Positions 1-11,800 of a stretch of 64,000 nucleotides of DNA are shown here, piece by piece. The notes under the pieces were generated by a model. It made no database searches. It was not told the DNA's origin and saw only the letters and a program-made list of their open reading frames with translations. The stretch is from Mesostigma viride. Lineage: Eukaryota; Streptophyta; Mesostigmatophyceae; Mesostigmatales; Mesostigmataceae. The stretch covers positions 372,001 through 436,000 of the forward strand of contig RPFO01000253.1 in NCBI GenBank assembly GCA_009746045.1. Direction: 5' to 3'. Position numbers and translations under genes: made by a program. Every line of letters begins with the position of its first letter. Within the stretch, counting starts at the first letter, position 1.

Positions 1-39
1 TGGCATGTGAGTGCCCACACCGCAGCCTGTGTCAATTAC

Positions 40-3000
40 CTTCCTGCCCTTGAGTACAGGAAAGATGCCGTCCAGGTCCTCGTCCGAGAAGAGGTCATCC
101 ATCGCAAGCGCGCCCCGCACCAGCGCACCCGCGGTGCCACACAGCTCCTCACGGGCTGCCCAGCTGCAGGGCTTGGCCATGGCCTGCCAGTGTGGCTGCG
201 GATCACAACAATGCACAGGAACCAGCATAAAAGTTGCAGGCAGAAGTCACCAGGGTGCATGGTGAGCAACATTAGAGGGGCCAACGAGCACACGGGGCTG
301 CAATTGCAGGCACATGAAAGCAAACTTGGGCATCCAGCGATACACTTTCCTTCTGTCTTGCTGGCTACTCGTTCTGGAAGGAACCATGCTGCTGTTGTTG
401 GCTAAGAACACAAGAAACTGCTGCTGGTTGTGCTGAGGCCTCAGCAAATGCCTGCACGAGACCTAAAGCCTAGCCACACACAGGGCTTCCCTTGAGACGT
501 TGCTATAAAAGTGTGATGCTGCACCAAACCCATGCCATCATGAGAACCCAGTCCATGTGTTTTAACACTACAACGGCACAACTTGCCTGCATTTTCATTT
601 TTCATTTTTCATTTTCATTCATGAGTGTGGTCCGCCGACAAAACTGCTTCTGCCACACAGGCCAGAGCCTTGAGTGTACCATGACATCAGCTCACCTTTT
701 GGGACATGAACATCGGGGCGTTGGCCGCCACGGACATGGGCTGGTAACCGCGGGAAGCTGCGCAGGCGCAACCAGGGAGGTGGAAACACAATAACACAAG
801 GAACGTGCACGACACCGACCCTTGGCAGTGAGCCCAGTCAGCCATGAGGGGGCAGTAGAATTCTCAGTGCATGGCACGCCAACATGGCAAATAGAAGCAA
901 AGAGGCATGTAGGCAGCCCTAAAACACAATCAGCTCACCCAGTCATGTTCCGACCCTCAAAGAGGGTAAAAACGTCATGACGGGCACCCAGCTCAGCTGA
1001 GCCCACCCAAGGCTCCACCAAACAATTCTTATTTACCCCCATTCCCTCTGCAGAGGCTCCGACATACTGGCACACAAAAACAGCACGAAAACAGCTGCAG
1101 CCAAAGCAGGAAGGACAGGAGAACGGCATATTTACAGCGTGCCCTCTTACATATACAGCGTGCCCTCTCACCAGCATACGCGGCCTGCTCGCTGAAATCA
1201 TCGCCACCGTGGCGCAACGACCCACCCTCGGAGGCCGCGAGCACGGGCCACGAGGTGGCGCATTCCTGCAGGTCCTCCGTGCCGCCCCGGAAGCCTCTGC
1301 ACACGCCGCTCCCGGACGGCTCGCACACTGTCGATGTGATCGCGGACACTGAGGCATTCGCGGCGGCACTGGCGGACGGCACGCGCGTGCACACAGCCTC
1401 CTCAAATGCCTCCATGTCTGGCCACGCGCACGACTCGGGGTCCGTTGACGCCGCAGGGTGCGCCGCGTGGAACCCACCGCCCTTGCCGTGGGACAAGGAC
1501 GACATCACCGGTGCCGTAGGCAGGGCCGTGAGCGTCACGTCATCGAGACAGCTGGCGAGGGATCCGCCGCCCTCCGCGGCATTGTTGTTCATGCCGGCGT
1601 GGTTGCCGGCGCATGCGCTGGCGTTGCCCACGGAACACCGGCGCACGAGCTCCGAGGCGGGCGCGCCGGGCATGGCAGTCAGGGTGTCCAGGGACGTCAG
1701 GCAAGGCATGAGCATCGCAGACGAGGGGTCAGAAACCACCTGGGACCTGATGGGCGCGACCTGCGCGGCGGGCAGGTCCATCCCCGACGCGAACTCCTGG
1801 TGGAGGAGGGCAGGCTGTCGTGGGAGAAAAAGGGGAGGGCGGGAGCCAATAAGGGAGGAGGGCACAAGGTCCAAGGGGGATGTACACACAAACAAAGATG
1901 ATACTGTTAGCACGGAATGTCATCATACCATTAGAGGTGTCTGAAAGCTGAGCAACCTTGCGGCATGTCTAGCTCCCGAGTCACAAGGAAGCACAGGACC
2001 ATCATGGCAGAAATGGCGCAGGGAAAAACCATTCATACCAATTAGAAAACAATTTCAGGGACAACTTACACGACCCATTTGGCGACCCACAATCAGACAG
2101 TTAATGCATTATAAAAAATCACAAACCAAAAGCAACGGGAATATGCTTGGAGAGAAAAATAAAGCCTCACACTTGCTGCTTGCAAACCACCACCCACACC
2201 CCCGCCACCACTCACCAAGGTCATGCTAGGCGCATACTCGCTCTTGACCGCACGCACATAGCTGCCCGAGGGGAGACTCGCCGACTGGCCACACAGACCC
2301 TGTACCTGCCCCTGAGCATGATACGGCGCAGTCGAGAGCACCGAACAGAAGCTGCTGTGCTGCAACGTCTCCTCCGCACCACATTCCCAGTCCTGCATGA
2401 GACTGGTCAGGAGCGTGGAGCTTCCGCCATCAGTCACGGGCACCGCCATGGCCACGCTGGCGTTCTCCGAATTGCAGCTGCTATCCCACGACACCTCCCC
2501 CATGGTGAGGCAATCGGGGGATAACTCCGAGGACATGCCTGCGGCGCCGGCAGAGGGGAGAACCTCCAGGGGGGACTCTGGGCGGTGGAGTGCGTGAGCG
2601 TGGCCGCGCGCCAGCAAGCTGTTAGCCGCCGCATGGCTGTTGCCATTACCGCTGTTGTTGACATTATTGTTGATGCTGCCATTGTTGCCAGTGTTGCCAC
2701 CGCTGCTGTTGAGGTTGTGGGTGATTGCACTGGTATTCAACGCCGCCGCCATTCCGCCGGCGTTCCCGTAGCCGCCCGTCCCCCCTACGCCAGCCACCAT
2801 GGCAGCGTTGCTGGCGCTGTAGTACCCGATCGGGCGAGAGGATGTGGAGCATCGCGCCTCCCGCGTGGCCCGCTGCTGCGCTGCAAGGAGCGAGGCGGTG
2901 ACTCCATCCACATCAAGTACACCGTCTAGTGCCGACAGATCCGACCCATGATGCCCGCCGCTCATGCCGTGATGGCCCACGTCCATTATCCCCCCGCCGC

Positions 3001-4887
3001 CGCCCTTGATCATGCCGCCATCAAGGCCACCGAAAGCATCCACCAGAGAGGAGAGGTGGGAAGAGGCGTCCTCCATGCAGGCCAGCCCGCGGCGCTTTGT
3101 GGACCGGAGCAGCTCGTACTCGAGCGCCCGCGCGTGGGAGATGCCAGCGATGCTCCCTCCAGCGACATGGTTGCCAGCACCGCTGCCGTTGTTCCCCATG
3201 CTGTCGCCCGAGACGTCGCCAGCAGCCAACGCTGCCTCGACGGGTGGGAAGTTCTGCATGACGATGCTCTTGCGCTTGTGCGCGGCGTGGCGGCGTGACC
3301 CTTGCACGCTCGCCTGGCGCATCATGCCCTGCGCCTTGCGGAACGCGAGCAGGAACGCCTTGGTGCCGGAAGAGGGTCGGCCGCAGGAGGAGCACAACAG
3401 TTTCTGGACGCGGGAGACGCCGACCGCGACATCCGATTGCTGGAACTCGGTGCGAGGGCCGCCATCCACCCGCCGGCAACCACCGCAGATCCCCACTGGG
3501 AGGCCGCCGAGGAGGGCATCGAGAGCCATCCCGTCCACGCGGAGGGCGAGCGAGTTGGTACACAGCCCAGGGCCTCCCTTGCGGCCGCCCTCTTGGCTCT
3601 CGAGCTCTGCCAGGGACGCGGCGAAGTCTGCCGTGTCCTTAAATATCCGGCACAGCGTCGGCTCCTGGGACTCGTCGAGCAGGGGCCCCTGGGCAGCGCC
3701 GGGCGCGCACCCACGCAGCAGCGTGGCGCACATGCGAAGCATCGCAACAAGCTGGTCAAAGGGAAGGCCTTGCACAAAGCCGAGCTCGCGCGAGTAGGTC
3801 ACGGGCACGAAGAAGTTTGTGGTCACTCCCTCGACCTCGCGATGGATGTTGAGGACGGTGTAGTCATGCGCGCTGGCGGCATCTTCTTTCTTCTCAAAGT
3901 TCCCCAGGAAGCTGCAAGAAAGAAGTAGGGGAAGCAAGGGCAAAAAGGGTTGGAGCGAGGCAGAAGGTGCAAAGCGAGGAAGGCACAGGACGAATGGAAT
4001 TCGGAATTTGTTTGGTGAGGCAGGGGATGGACAGGCAGGGTTGGTTTAGATACGGTTGAGGACTAGGAAATCCTAGAGGGAAACAACAAAGGGTGGAGTC
4101 GCTGGTTCGGTAAAACCAGCACACAGAAACTGGTTTGCAACCGAAAAAAAGGAAATGGATACATAGACGGCAAAACGAAAGAAAAGCAACTCAATGAACA
4201 TGAAAAGACCGTAAATAAGACAACAGCGGGACAACAACCAAGAAGTAGCATTCTTTAAAGAAAGCAAAATCCAATTATAGACAACTACTGAACAAAAAGA
4301 CAGCAAGACTCCGCAAGGTCAACATGCAGAAGAGCTTGCACATGCCAGCAAGTCTAAATTTAGAACAAGGCCCCTTCACCAGCCAGTGACTCGGAACAAG
4401 CGGACGACGAGCTTCACACATGATACTCTTACCATGGACTAGAAAACACACAGGCAGAGCACCCAGAGACTTGGATTTGCGGCTGGGAACATATAGGCAC
4501 AGAGAGCGAAAGCCGCGTGCTCAAACGATAGCTCCTGATGATGACATACTTAGTACGCAGATCAACCTTGGCAGAACATCAGGTGCAAAAAAACAGCGTA
4601 TGACAGCCGCCGTATGCGTCCACCAGCACCCACAATAACTTGTCAATGTTCATGACTTTCAAGGTAAGTTTCGTGATGGTAAGCCTGCTTTCAGGCAAAG
4701 GATCGCAAGGCGCAGTGCTAATCGAGCACCCAACAACTTCCTAACGTCTTCAATCCCAACCAAGCCGAACGCTTGCCAGGCAAAAGTGGGTTCAAGGGCA
4801 ACGCACTTACATTTTCTTTCGGTTGCAATAGACGTAACTTTCCCACCGACCTCCAGGTTCTCGACAAACACCTATGCAATTGTCCAT
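40..4887 (-). CDS. AP2/ERF-domain transcription factor-like gene, 3' part outside window
   Basis: Probable DNA-binding transcription regulator acting in the nucleus. Exons read on the minus strand: about 4887-4811, 3911-2216, 1814-1172, 757-696 and 195-40, with GT donors, AG acceptors and agreeing phases at every junction; it continues past position 1. The AP2/ERF domain is split by the first intron (3912-4810): exon 1 gives IGVCREPGGRWESYVYC and exon 2 opens with FLGNFEKKEDAASAHDYTVL, matching the RGV...W...YLGTF-EEAA-AYD-A signature of the family. The remaining ~800 residues are low complexity (Gly/Asn/Ser runs around 2650-3000), a short Cys-x2-Cys pair near 3385, and an acidic segment DDLFSDEDLDGIF in the last visible exon that could be an activation region (inference). 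The start is uncertain: ATG at 4887 is closest to the domain, but the frame is open to 5076. Family assignment is fairly secure; targets unknown. Confidence 0.72.
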
Positions 4888-6041
4888 GTTGGCGTTAGTA
4901 GAGACGGGCCGCAAAGTTCGGTAACAACTGGTATGCAGAAATGATGATACCGCAACGTGAATGTAGCGAGTTTGTAGGAAGTGGATAGCGGATAGCGCAC
5001 GCGCACTAGCCGCGGTCGACTCTTTTGTTTTGAAAGGGTTCAGGATGTTCACGAAACGATGTATGCTTGACGTCATCCTCGCAAATAATTTCTCCTGTTC
5101 AATGCTGTTAGATGCTGAATTCAGGCCGGACAGTCTTTCTGCGCTGCGATAGTAACAGTGATGTTTGTATTCCTGTGCCTATACTTCGTCCCCGTGCACT
5201 TGGTACTGGCCTTGTTGTCATGTCGTCAGTGACAAATTGTCCAGGTTTTGTCCGTGATTGGCTGCCAATGGCTGCCACAGCTGCAAGGTTCTTGATCGCA
5301 CTGAAGGGCCGAAGGCGCTGACGAGATCGAAGGTGTACGAAGTTCGGCAGTAACCGCAGTTCCGGAGGTAATAAATCAAATCCAAGACCATTCATTTTGA
5401 CGGATGTGCCATTGTGCATCCCGATCGTAGATACAAGCTGGTGAGCATAGCGGCGCCGCGCCAGCGCGATCTTTGTTCGATTTTATTTATTTATCCTCGA
5501 TTTATCTGCTCCTTTATTATTACTGTTCATGTGCGGCGTGGGATCCAACTGACTGACCTGGCCCTATCCGACTGAACTGAAAACTGTTCGGCTTCTGGGC
5601 CTGGTGCCTGGCAATCGTCCTGTGCTGCTGGACGCCTGGCAAGATCTGAGGCACGCTGTAACAGATTGCTGTGCGCTAGATAAACAAATATGATCGTGGC
5701 AGATTTGTGCAATCCCAAGTCACTCTGCCGTTGGTCTGTACTCTGTGCTGCGTCTCCGCATACCTTGGTCCGGAACTTCATAAAAATTATAAATTATTTT
5801 TTAAAACAAAAAAAAATTACCCGTACTTACAGGTCGCACAGCCGCACAGCCCGCAGTCAGTACGCAGTCCGCAGTCCGTAGTACGCACCTCGTGGCCCGC
5901 GGCGTGGAGTCGCCGCGCCGCACCTCGGTGACCGGGGCGGCGCTTCATGGCAAGTTCAACGTTGCTCCTTGGTTGCTCAACCGATTTGTTGTGATGAGCA
6001 GCAGAGATTCTATATTGGTCAGAGCAGCAGAGATTCTACAG
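4888..6041. other. Intergenic, upstream of the AP2 gene
   Basis: No gene recognised. An open frame up to 5076 on the minus strand may be 5' UTR or extra coding sequence of the AP2/ERF gene. A copy of the dispersed motif ATGTGCGGCGTGGG lies near 5529. A short run of GCAGTC/GTACGC-type repeats lies near 5840-5890. Confidence 0.4.
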
Positions 6042-6643
6042 TACAGTTATTCCCGCGTTAAGTTGCGATCGCCCCCTAAAATTTGGCGCCGCAACTTAAC
6101 GCGGGAACGCAACTTAACGGTAGAATTAGGCTAGCAGCCCACCACCTCCTCCTCTGACGGACTTCTATGCGGCATTCGACACCTCTCGTCAAGCTCGATC
6201 CATCTGCAGCTTCAAAGCCGGCCAAAGTCCATTTTCCAGGCCAGATGGTATTTTGGACAAAGGCGGGCTGCAAAACACGCCGTGGGCAGCCACGCAGTGC
6301 CTGCGGCATTTTATACCACCGCCGGACAAATCGATGTGTTTTAACCCTCTGACCGGACTTCGGCTCTCTTTTTGGCGGGTTACTTAGTTGCCAAGCCGGC
6401 TTCACGTTTGACTGTGACCGGCAAAACATGGGAACAGTCGTGAGGGAAGCTTCATTTACTGTCAATGGCCTGCATGTAAAGAATCATAATGACAGCACTG
6501 CTGTTATTATGGAGGTTATTATGGAGCGAGACTGCCTGTGGCCTCAATGACGACCTTGTCTTTGCCCTTCTGTGGTGCCGTGCATTCGGCATGATGGTGG
6601 TAATTTCCGGCAAGATGTCTCAATTACAGACCCTGCATGGTCG

Positions 6644-6860
6644 TGGATTCTTATCAAAGAGACAACCAGCGCAGGCCAGAAATCGGGAGAATCCGGACCA
6701 TGGTAGCTCGAGCCTGCCGTTATCTTTTCCGCGTTTTCGAGTTGTTCAGGATGATGAAGATGAATGGTGATGGAAATGTGTATCCTTGTGCATTGAAATT
6801 ATGGCTGGCTTACGTGTGGAGCGACTAGATGACCTAGACGGTGGGGCCGGAAACAGCATG
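6644..6860 (-). repeat. Dispersed SINE-like repeat R1, copy 1
   Basis: Reverse-complement relative of copies at 16603-16765, 17117-17198 and 27290-27515. Shared blocks include GGTTGTCTCC, TCTCCCGATTTCTGG, TGGTCCGGA and AATTTCAATGCACAAGG. The 3' end of the family is GTTGTCTCCTTGATAG-like. No coding capacity seen. Confidence 0.6.
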
Positions 6861-7211
6861 CTTGATCAGGGCGTGTGTTTCGAGCCTAACTGGCCGGGAG
6901 TGTCTAGTGGTGAGCACCATTGCTGCGATCGCTCTCCCACCATTTACGAGGAAATACCCGCAAATGGAAAACCACTGAAAAGGTCTAGCTAGTCAGTCAT
7001 CACGTTAGCCATGCCATGATTCCAAACGTCCAAGAAACTGCACACGGTGCAAAGGCAAAAAGCCGGAGGACAGCACTTTCAAATGTGCGGCGGGAACCAA
7101 AAGCCCGCGGATGCCAGAAAACATCGTGTTGCGGCAGCGACGCGACGATGTGGACGACGAATCCAGTGCCAAGCTCGGAACGGCCGCAAAGGAGATCTGG
7201 CATCGCACGGT

Positions 7212-7853
7212 TCAGATGTGCGGAGATACTATGCGATCCAGCCGGTCCACGACCTGTTTGTAGAGCTTGTGCCAAGGGGCAGCACCGAACAGATGTGGGT
7301 GACGTTGCAAAAAACATCGGACTTGACGGAGCATAATGGCTCGGTCATAGTCTTTGGCCAATAAACGCTGCAAGAGTTCAACAAGAGTCGTGATGAAATC
7401 AACACGATAAGAACAAAGACGGGAAAAACGATGTAACTGAGAAAGAACAACACCATATTTTGCTGTGTGGGAAAGGAGACTGTGAATATCGGGGTAACGA
7501 ATAAAAGGAATTTGCTGGTATTTAGGATCCTTGCGCTTATCATCGACAGCCGTACGCCAGCCCTTCTTGTTATGGGTAATGTTAAGATCGAGGTAATTGC
7601 AATGAGTATCCTCCGACGTGAGCTTTAATGTGAGGGACGCTTGCGGGTAGATGCCAGGCAGACCAGCGGTGATATACAAATGGGTTGCGAAATCAGGGTT
7701 GTCGAAAGCGATGACATCATCAATGTATCGACATGTATGGATAAAACGCCTGATGAGAACATCATCGTTTGAGGCAATGAGTGGATTCTTATGTACCGCA
7801 GCCCGCAGGCTGCAAAACTGACTAGTTTGTAAGGTTGCATTCGCGCTTTTCAC
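7212..7853 (-). pseudogene. Reverse-transcriptase fragment (YIDD), possibly Penelope-like
   Basis: A 213-aa open frame carries RYIDDVIAFDNPDF, the catalytic YxDD box of a reverse transcriptase, followed about 50 residues later by NYLDLNI, and a C-terminal block with YGVVLSQLHRFSRLCS. The order YIDD - (F/Y)LDL - ...Q..R..R.C resembles the thumb-proximal region of Penelope-like and related RTs (family knowledge; not verified by search). Palm motifs upstream of YIDD and any endonuclease domain are missing, so this is a fragment. It lies inside the TIR transposon 6044-8117, probably a nested insertion. Confidence 0.5.
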
Positions 7854-8227
7854 CTAAGCCAGCAGGCGGGCCGGGGAAATTTGCGCGCCAGAGGGGCTTG
7901 CGTATTTTGCCGCCTAAAATCACGTAGCGGGTCCGGACTTGGCAAAAAATGGCCTCTTGTGCGGCCAAAAATGGCCTGACACCTACAAATCGAGTCATTA
8001 CCGCGTTAAGTTGCGATGGCCTCCATGCTTAAGTTGCGGTCGCCCCCCAAACTTCGGCGCCGCAACTTAACGCGGGAACGCAACCTTAAGAAACGCAACT
8101 TAACGCGGGAATGACTGTATGTAGTTGCTCTTTATGTTTATGACGTTGCTCGTTTATTGTATCTTGCCAAGATTCAGATGCGCATTTCGCGGTACAACTG
8201 TTGTATACTAGGGTACTTGATGCATCT

Positions 8228-8272
8228 CTGCTGCCCATGTGCGGCGTGGGCAACAACAACAACAACAACATT
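8228..8272 (+). repeat. Retroposon-like 3' end: GC hairpin plus (CAA)n tail
   Basis: The motif GCCCATGTGCGGCGTGGGC can fold (GCCCA/TGGGC stem) and is followed by CAACAACAACAACAACA. Similar hairpin-tail units lie at 34286-34340 and, in reverse, near 18225-18268. Confidence 0.5.
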
Positions 8273-8827
8273 AGTCGGGCCAGGGTCGGGCCTAAGATTA
8301 TGTACCTGCAACCTGCCAGTGCCAATTCACTCTCAAAGCCAGTTTTAATCATTAGCCAGGTGGCTGTCGCGGAGAAGGCGGAGGCATGTGATGGCAGAGC
8401 CGAGCAGGCGAGCACTCTCGGCTCTCGCAGGCCTCCGTGAAGCAGGTGAGGCACCAAAACCAGCGTATAAAGCAACGTGCCTCGGAATGCTTCGCGGCGA
8501 AGAATATCGTCCCACTACAAAGGAATCGCGCGCGGGTTACTCCCACGTCTTTTCTAGGACGTGACACTATGGCAGTTATCGATTCACGGTAGACCGGTTG
8601 GTGCGTTCGGACGAGTTTTGCTCATGTGGGGGGCCACGTTCAGCAGCAGCTGGCCCATGTCCTGATGAATAGGCATCTGCCATTCGAGTAGCGAAGGATG
8701 AGAAAACGCGTGGATCGTGCTGCACGGATTGCGTCGCAGTGGAGTCGTGAAAGGCGGGTTGTCTTGTGCACAATGGCAACTGTCCCAGGGAAACCCTGCA
8801 CGTCTTAGACGCCGACGACACGGCCGG

Positions 8828-11800
8828 ATGCAGCCCAATGCGATGTATGGTAGAGAAATGTACAGGCATACCTGGCTGATAAACATCGTCTGCTGCATTT
8901 TCCTGAGTACTCAAGCAGTCTATGGAGGTAAGTTACCGTGGTCGCTGTAGGGACAATATGCAGCATTTTTTGCGTGGACCCCCTTACCCAACTTAGACGC
9001 CGAGTAGTTATGGAGGGCAATTTTCTTCTGTAGCAATGAGTATACCTGTTAAAATCTAGCAGGGCAATACCTCATTTTTTTTTCTCTAGAGTTTTTGTTC
9101 CTCATAGTTTGCTTATCCATTCCCAACTGATGTTTTGTGCGTACATGTATGTGTCACTTGTGTGCACGTGGTGTGTGTGTGTGTGTGTGTGTTTGTGTGT
9201 GTGTGTATTTGTGTGCGTGTGTCTGTGTGTGTGCCTGTGTGTGCATGTGTCTGTGTCTGTATGTTTGTGTGCATTTGTGTGTGTATCGGTACATGTCGGT
9301 GGGTATGCCCGCGTGCCCGTGCATGCACCAACCTGCTCCTCAATACTCCTCATTGGTATGCGCTGTTAGGTTGTGTGCCTCCCATGGGTCGTCCCTGGGT
9401 GGGTAACCCCACAATGCGGCTCCCACCCATCTCCATATCTGTTGCACCTCAACTCCCCTTTCGGATGCTCCTTCGGTTTAAGGTTATTCCCCAGGTATCC
9501 TGCCTATTCCCTGTCCCAATATCGGCTTTCCTCCGCTCCTTGGATCCCTATCTGTTCCTCTGCCTCTGCCCCTGCCCCTGCCCCTGCCCCTGCCCCTGCC
9601 CCTGCCCCTGCCCCTGCCCCTGCCCCTGCCCCTGCCCCTGCCCCTGCCCCTGCCCCTGCCCCTGCCCCTGCCCCTGCCCCTGCCCCTGCCCCTGCCCCTG
9701 CCCCTGCCCCTGCCCCTGCCCCTGCCCCTGCCCCTGCCCCTGCCCCTGCCCCTGCCCCTGCCCCTGCCCCTGCCCCTGCCCCTGCCCCTGCCCCTGCCCC
9801 TGCCCCTGCCCCTGCCCCTGCCCCTGCCCCTGCCCTGCCCCTGCCCCTGCCCCTGCCCCTGCCCCTGCTGCCCTGCCCTGCCCCTGCCCCTGCCCCTGCC
9901 CCTGCCCCTGCCCCTGCCCCTGCCCCTGCCCCTGCCCCTGCCCCTGCCCCTGCCCCTGCCCCTGCCCCTGCCCCTGCCCCTGCCCCTGCCCCTGCCCCTG
10001 CCCCTGCCCCTGCCCCTGCCCCTGCCCCTGCCCCTGCCCCTGCCCCTGCCCCTGCCCCTGCCCCTGCCCCTGCCCCTGCCCCTGCCCCTGCCCCTGCCCC
10101 TGCCCCTGCCCCTGCCCCTGCCCCTGCCCCTGCCCCTGCCCCTGCCCCTGCCCCTGCCCCTGCCCCTGCCCCTGCCCCTGCCCCTGCCCGTGCCCCTGCC
10201 TCTGCCCCTGCACTGCCCCACACAAAGTCCACGGCGAAACCCATTCTGCTTTTTCAGGATAGTGTCGATTATGTGTGCCGTGCCTCTGTGAAGCTCTGCA
10301 GCGTCTGGTCTATCCTGCCTTATACTGTTGGCTTGCCTGCATGTGTGCACGAATTTTAATTGCTTGACGAGTTGCCCCCCAGCCCACCCAACCCACCCAA
10401 CCCACCCAACCCACCCACCCACCCTCCCACCCACCCACCCACCCACCCACCCACCCACCCACCCACCCACCCACCCACCCACCCACCCACCCACCCACCC
10501 ACCCACCCACCCACCCACCCACCCACCCACCCACCCACCCACCCACCCACCCACCCACCCACCCACCCACCCACCCACCCACCCACCCACCCACCCACCC
10601 ACCGGCCCGCCCACCCACCCCCCATCCGCCCACCTGCCCACCTATTTTGTGGACACTCCCTGCAGGCGCCTTAGTTCGTCCGGAGGCACATAAACAGGCG
10701 CCGGCTGTGGCCGCTAAAGGTGCGAACATCGCGTCTTCTGACTAACACAAAAGGGCAGTGGTGGTTGTTAACGAGTGTACTCGTAGGAACAGTGTGCTTC
10801 CAAGGCTGAACATGTCGACCAAAAGTGCGACCTTGATATCTAGGGTGAGTGTTTTGGCTAGTACATGTGGCGTACTGTATCGTAACGTGGCGTACTGTAT
10901 CGTAACGTGTAACCTGCTGCTGGACGAAACATTTTTGCGACGTAAAATGTGCATTGAAGTTGTTAGTATGCTTAAGTGGTGTGGTAGCGCGTTTATGAAT
11001 CTAGTGATGTGGTGTTTATGGTCGATACTGCCTTACCTGGCATTGTAGCAACTCCGCCAGGTCAACGGATGCCGCTTTTCCCAGCAGGCTTGCTCCGACA
11101 TTTCAGCTATGCCAACCCCACATTTGGTGATGCCACCACACAGGGGAGCATTGCCACTGTCAGATGTGATGATGGCCAAGATGTCCCTGGCTGGCTTGTT
11201 GCGCTGCCACCACAGCCTCTAGCCCATCCACTGGCGCTTTCCTTGCTCCGCCCAAGGCATGCCTGACCCCTCGGCAATTGTTGTTCATTTTTCCCCCTGC
11301 CCCTCACGGTTTGTCCTTTCCTTGTCCTTCCCTCGTACTTCTTTTCTTGCCCCGCCTCATGTCCGTGCCTTCCCTTACCCTTCTCTTGCTATTCCTTTTC
11401 TTGCCCCGCCTCATGTCCGTGCCTTCCCTTACCCTTCTCTTGCTATTCCTTTTCTTGCCCCGCCTCATGTCCGTGCCTTCCCTTACCCTTCTCTTGCTAT
11501 TCCTTTTCTTGCCCCGCCTCATGTCCGTGCCTTCCCTTACCCTTCTCTTGCTATTCCTTTTCTTGCCCCGCCTCATGTCCGTGCCTTCCCTTACCCTTCT
11601 CTTGCTATTCCTTTTCTTGCCCCGCCTCATGTCCGTGCCTTCCCTTACCCTTCTCTTGCTATTCCTTTTCTTGCCCCGCCTCATGTCCGTGCCTTCCCTT
11701 ACCCTTCTCTTGCTATTCCTTTTCTTGCCCCGCCTCATGTCCGTGCCTTCCCTTACCCTTCCCTTGCCATTCCTTTTTTTCCCCGCCTCATGGTTGTGCC

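Larger units (their letters stand above)
6044..8117. mobile_element. TIR DNA transposon (TA target, Tc1/mariner-pogo-like ends)
   Basis: Both ends start CAGT-T/C-ATTCCCGCG followed by TTAAGTTGCG in inverted orientation (24 bp, one mismatch) and are flanked by TA dinucleotides at 6042-6043 and 8118-8119. CAGT termini with a TA duplication are typical of pogo/Tigger-like Tc1/mariner elements. Each end also contains a second inverted copy of the CGCGTTAAGTTGCG motif, giving subterminal hairpins. No DDE transposase is visible inside; instead there are a reverse-transcriptase fragment (7212-7853, minus) and a copy of a dispersed SINE-like repeat (about 6644-6860), so it is probably a non-autonomous element that received other insertions. 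Confidence 0.7.

Noticed and set aside
9135-10641. Very long ORFs in several frames on both strands (Pro-Cys, Pro-Ala, Gly-Arg, Gly-Gln and Gly-Ala repeats)
   Set aside because: They are the trivial translation of GT, CCCCTG and CCCA simple repeats inside an intron; no non-repeat coding signal.
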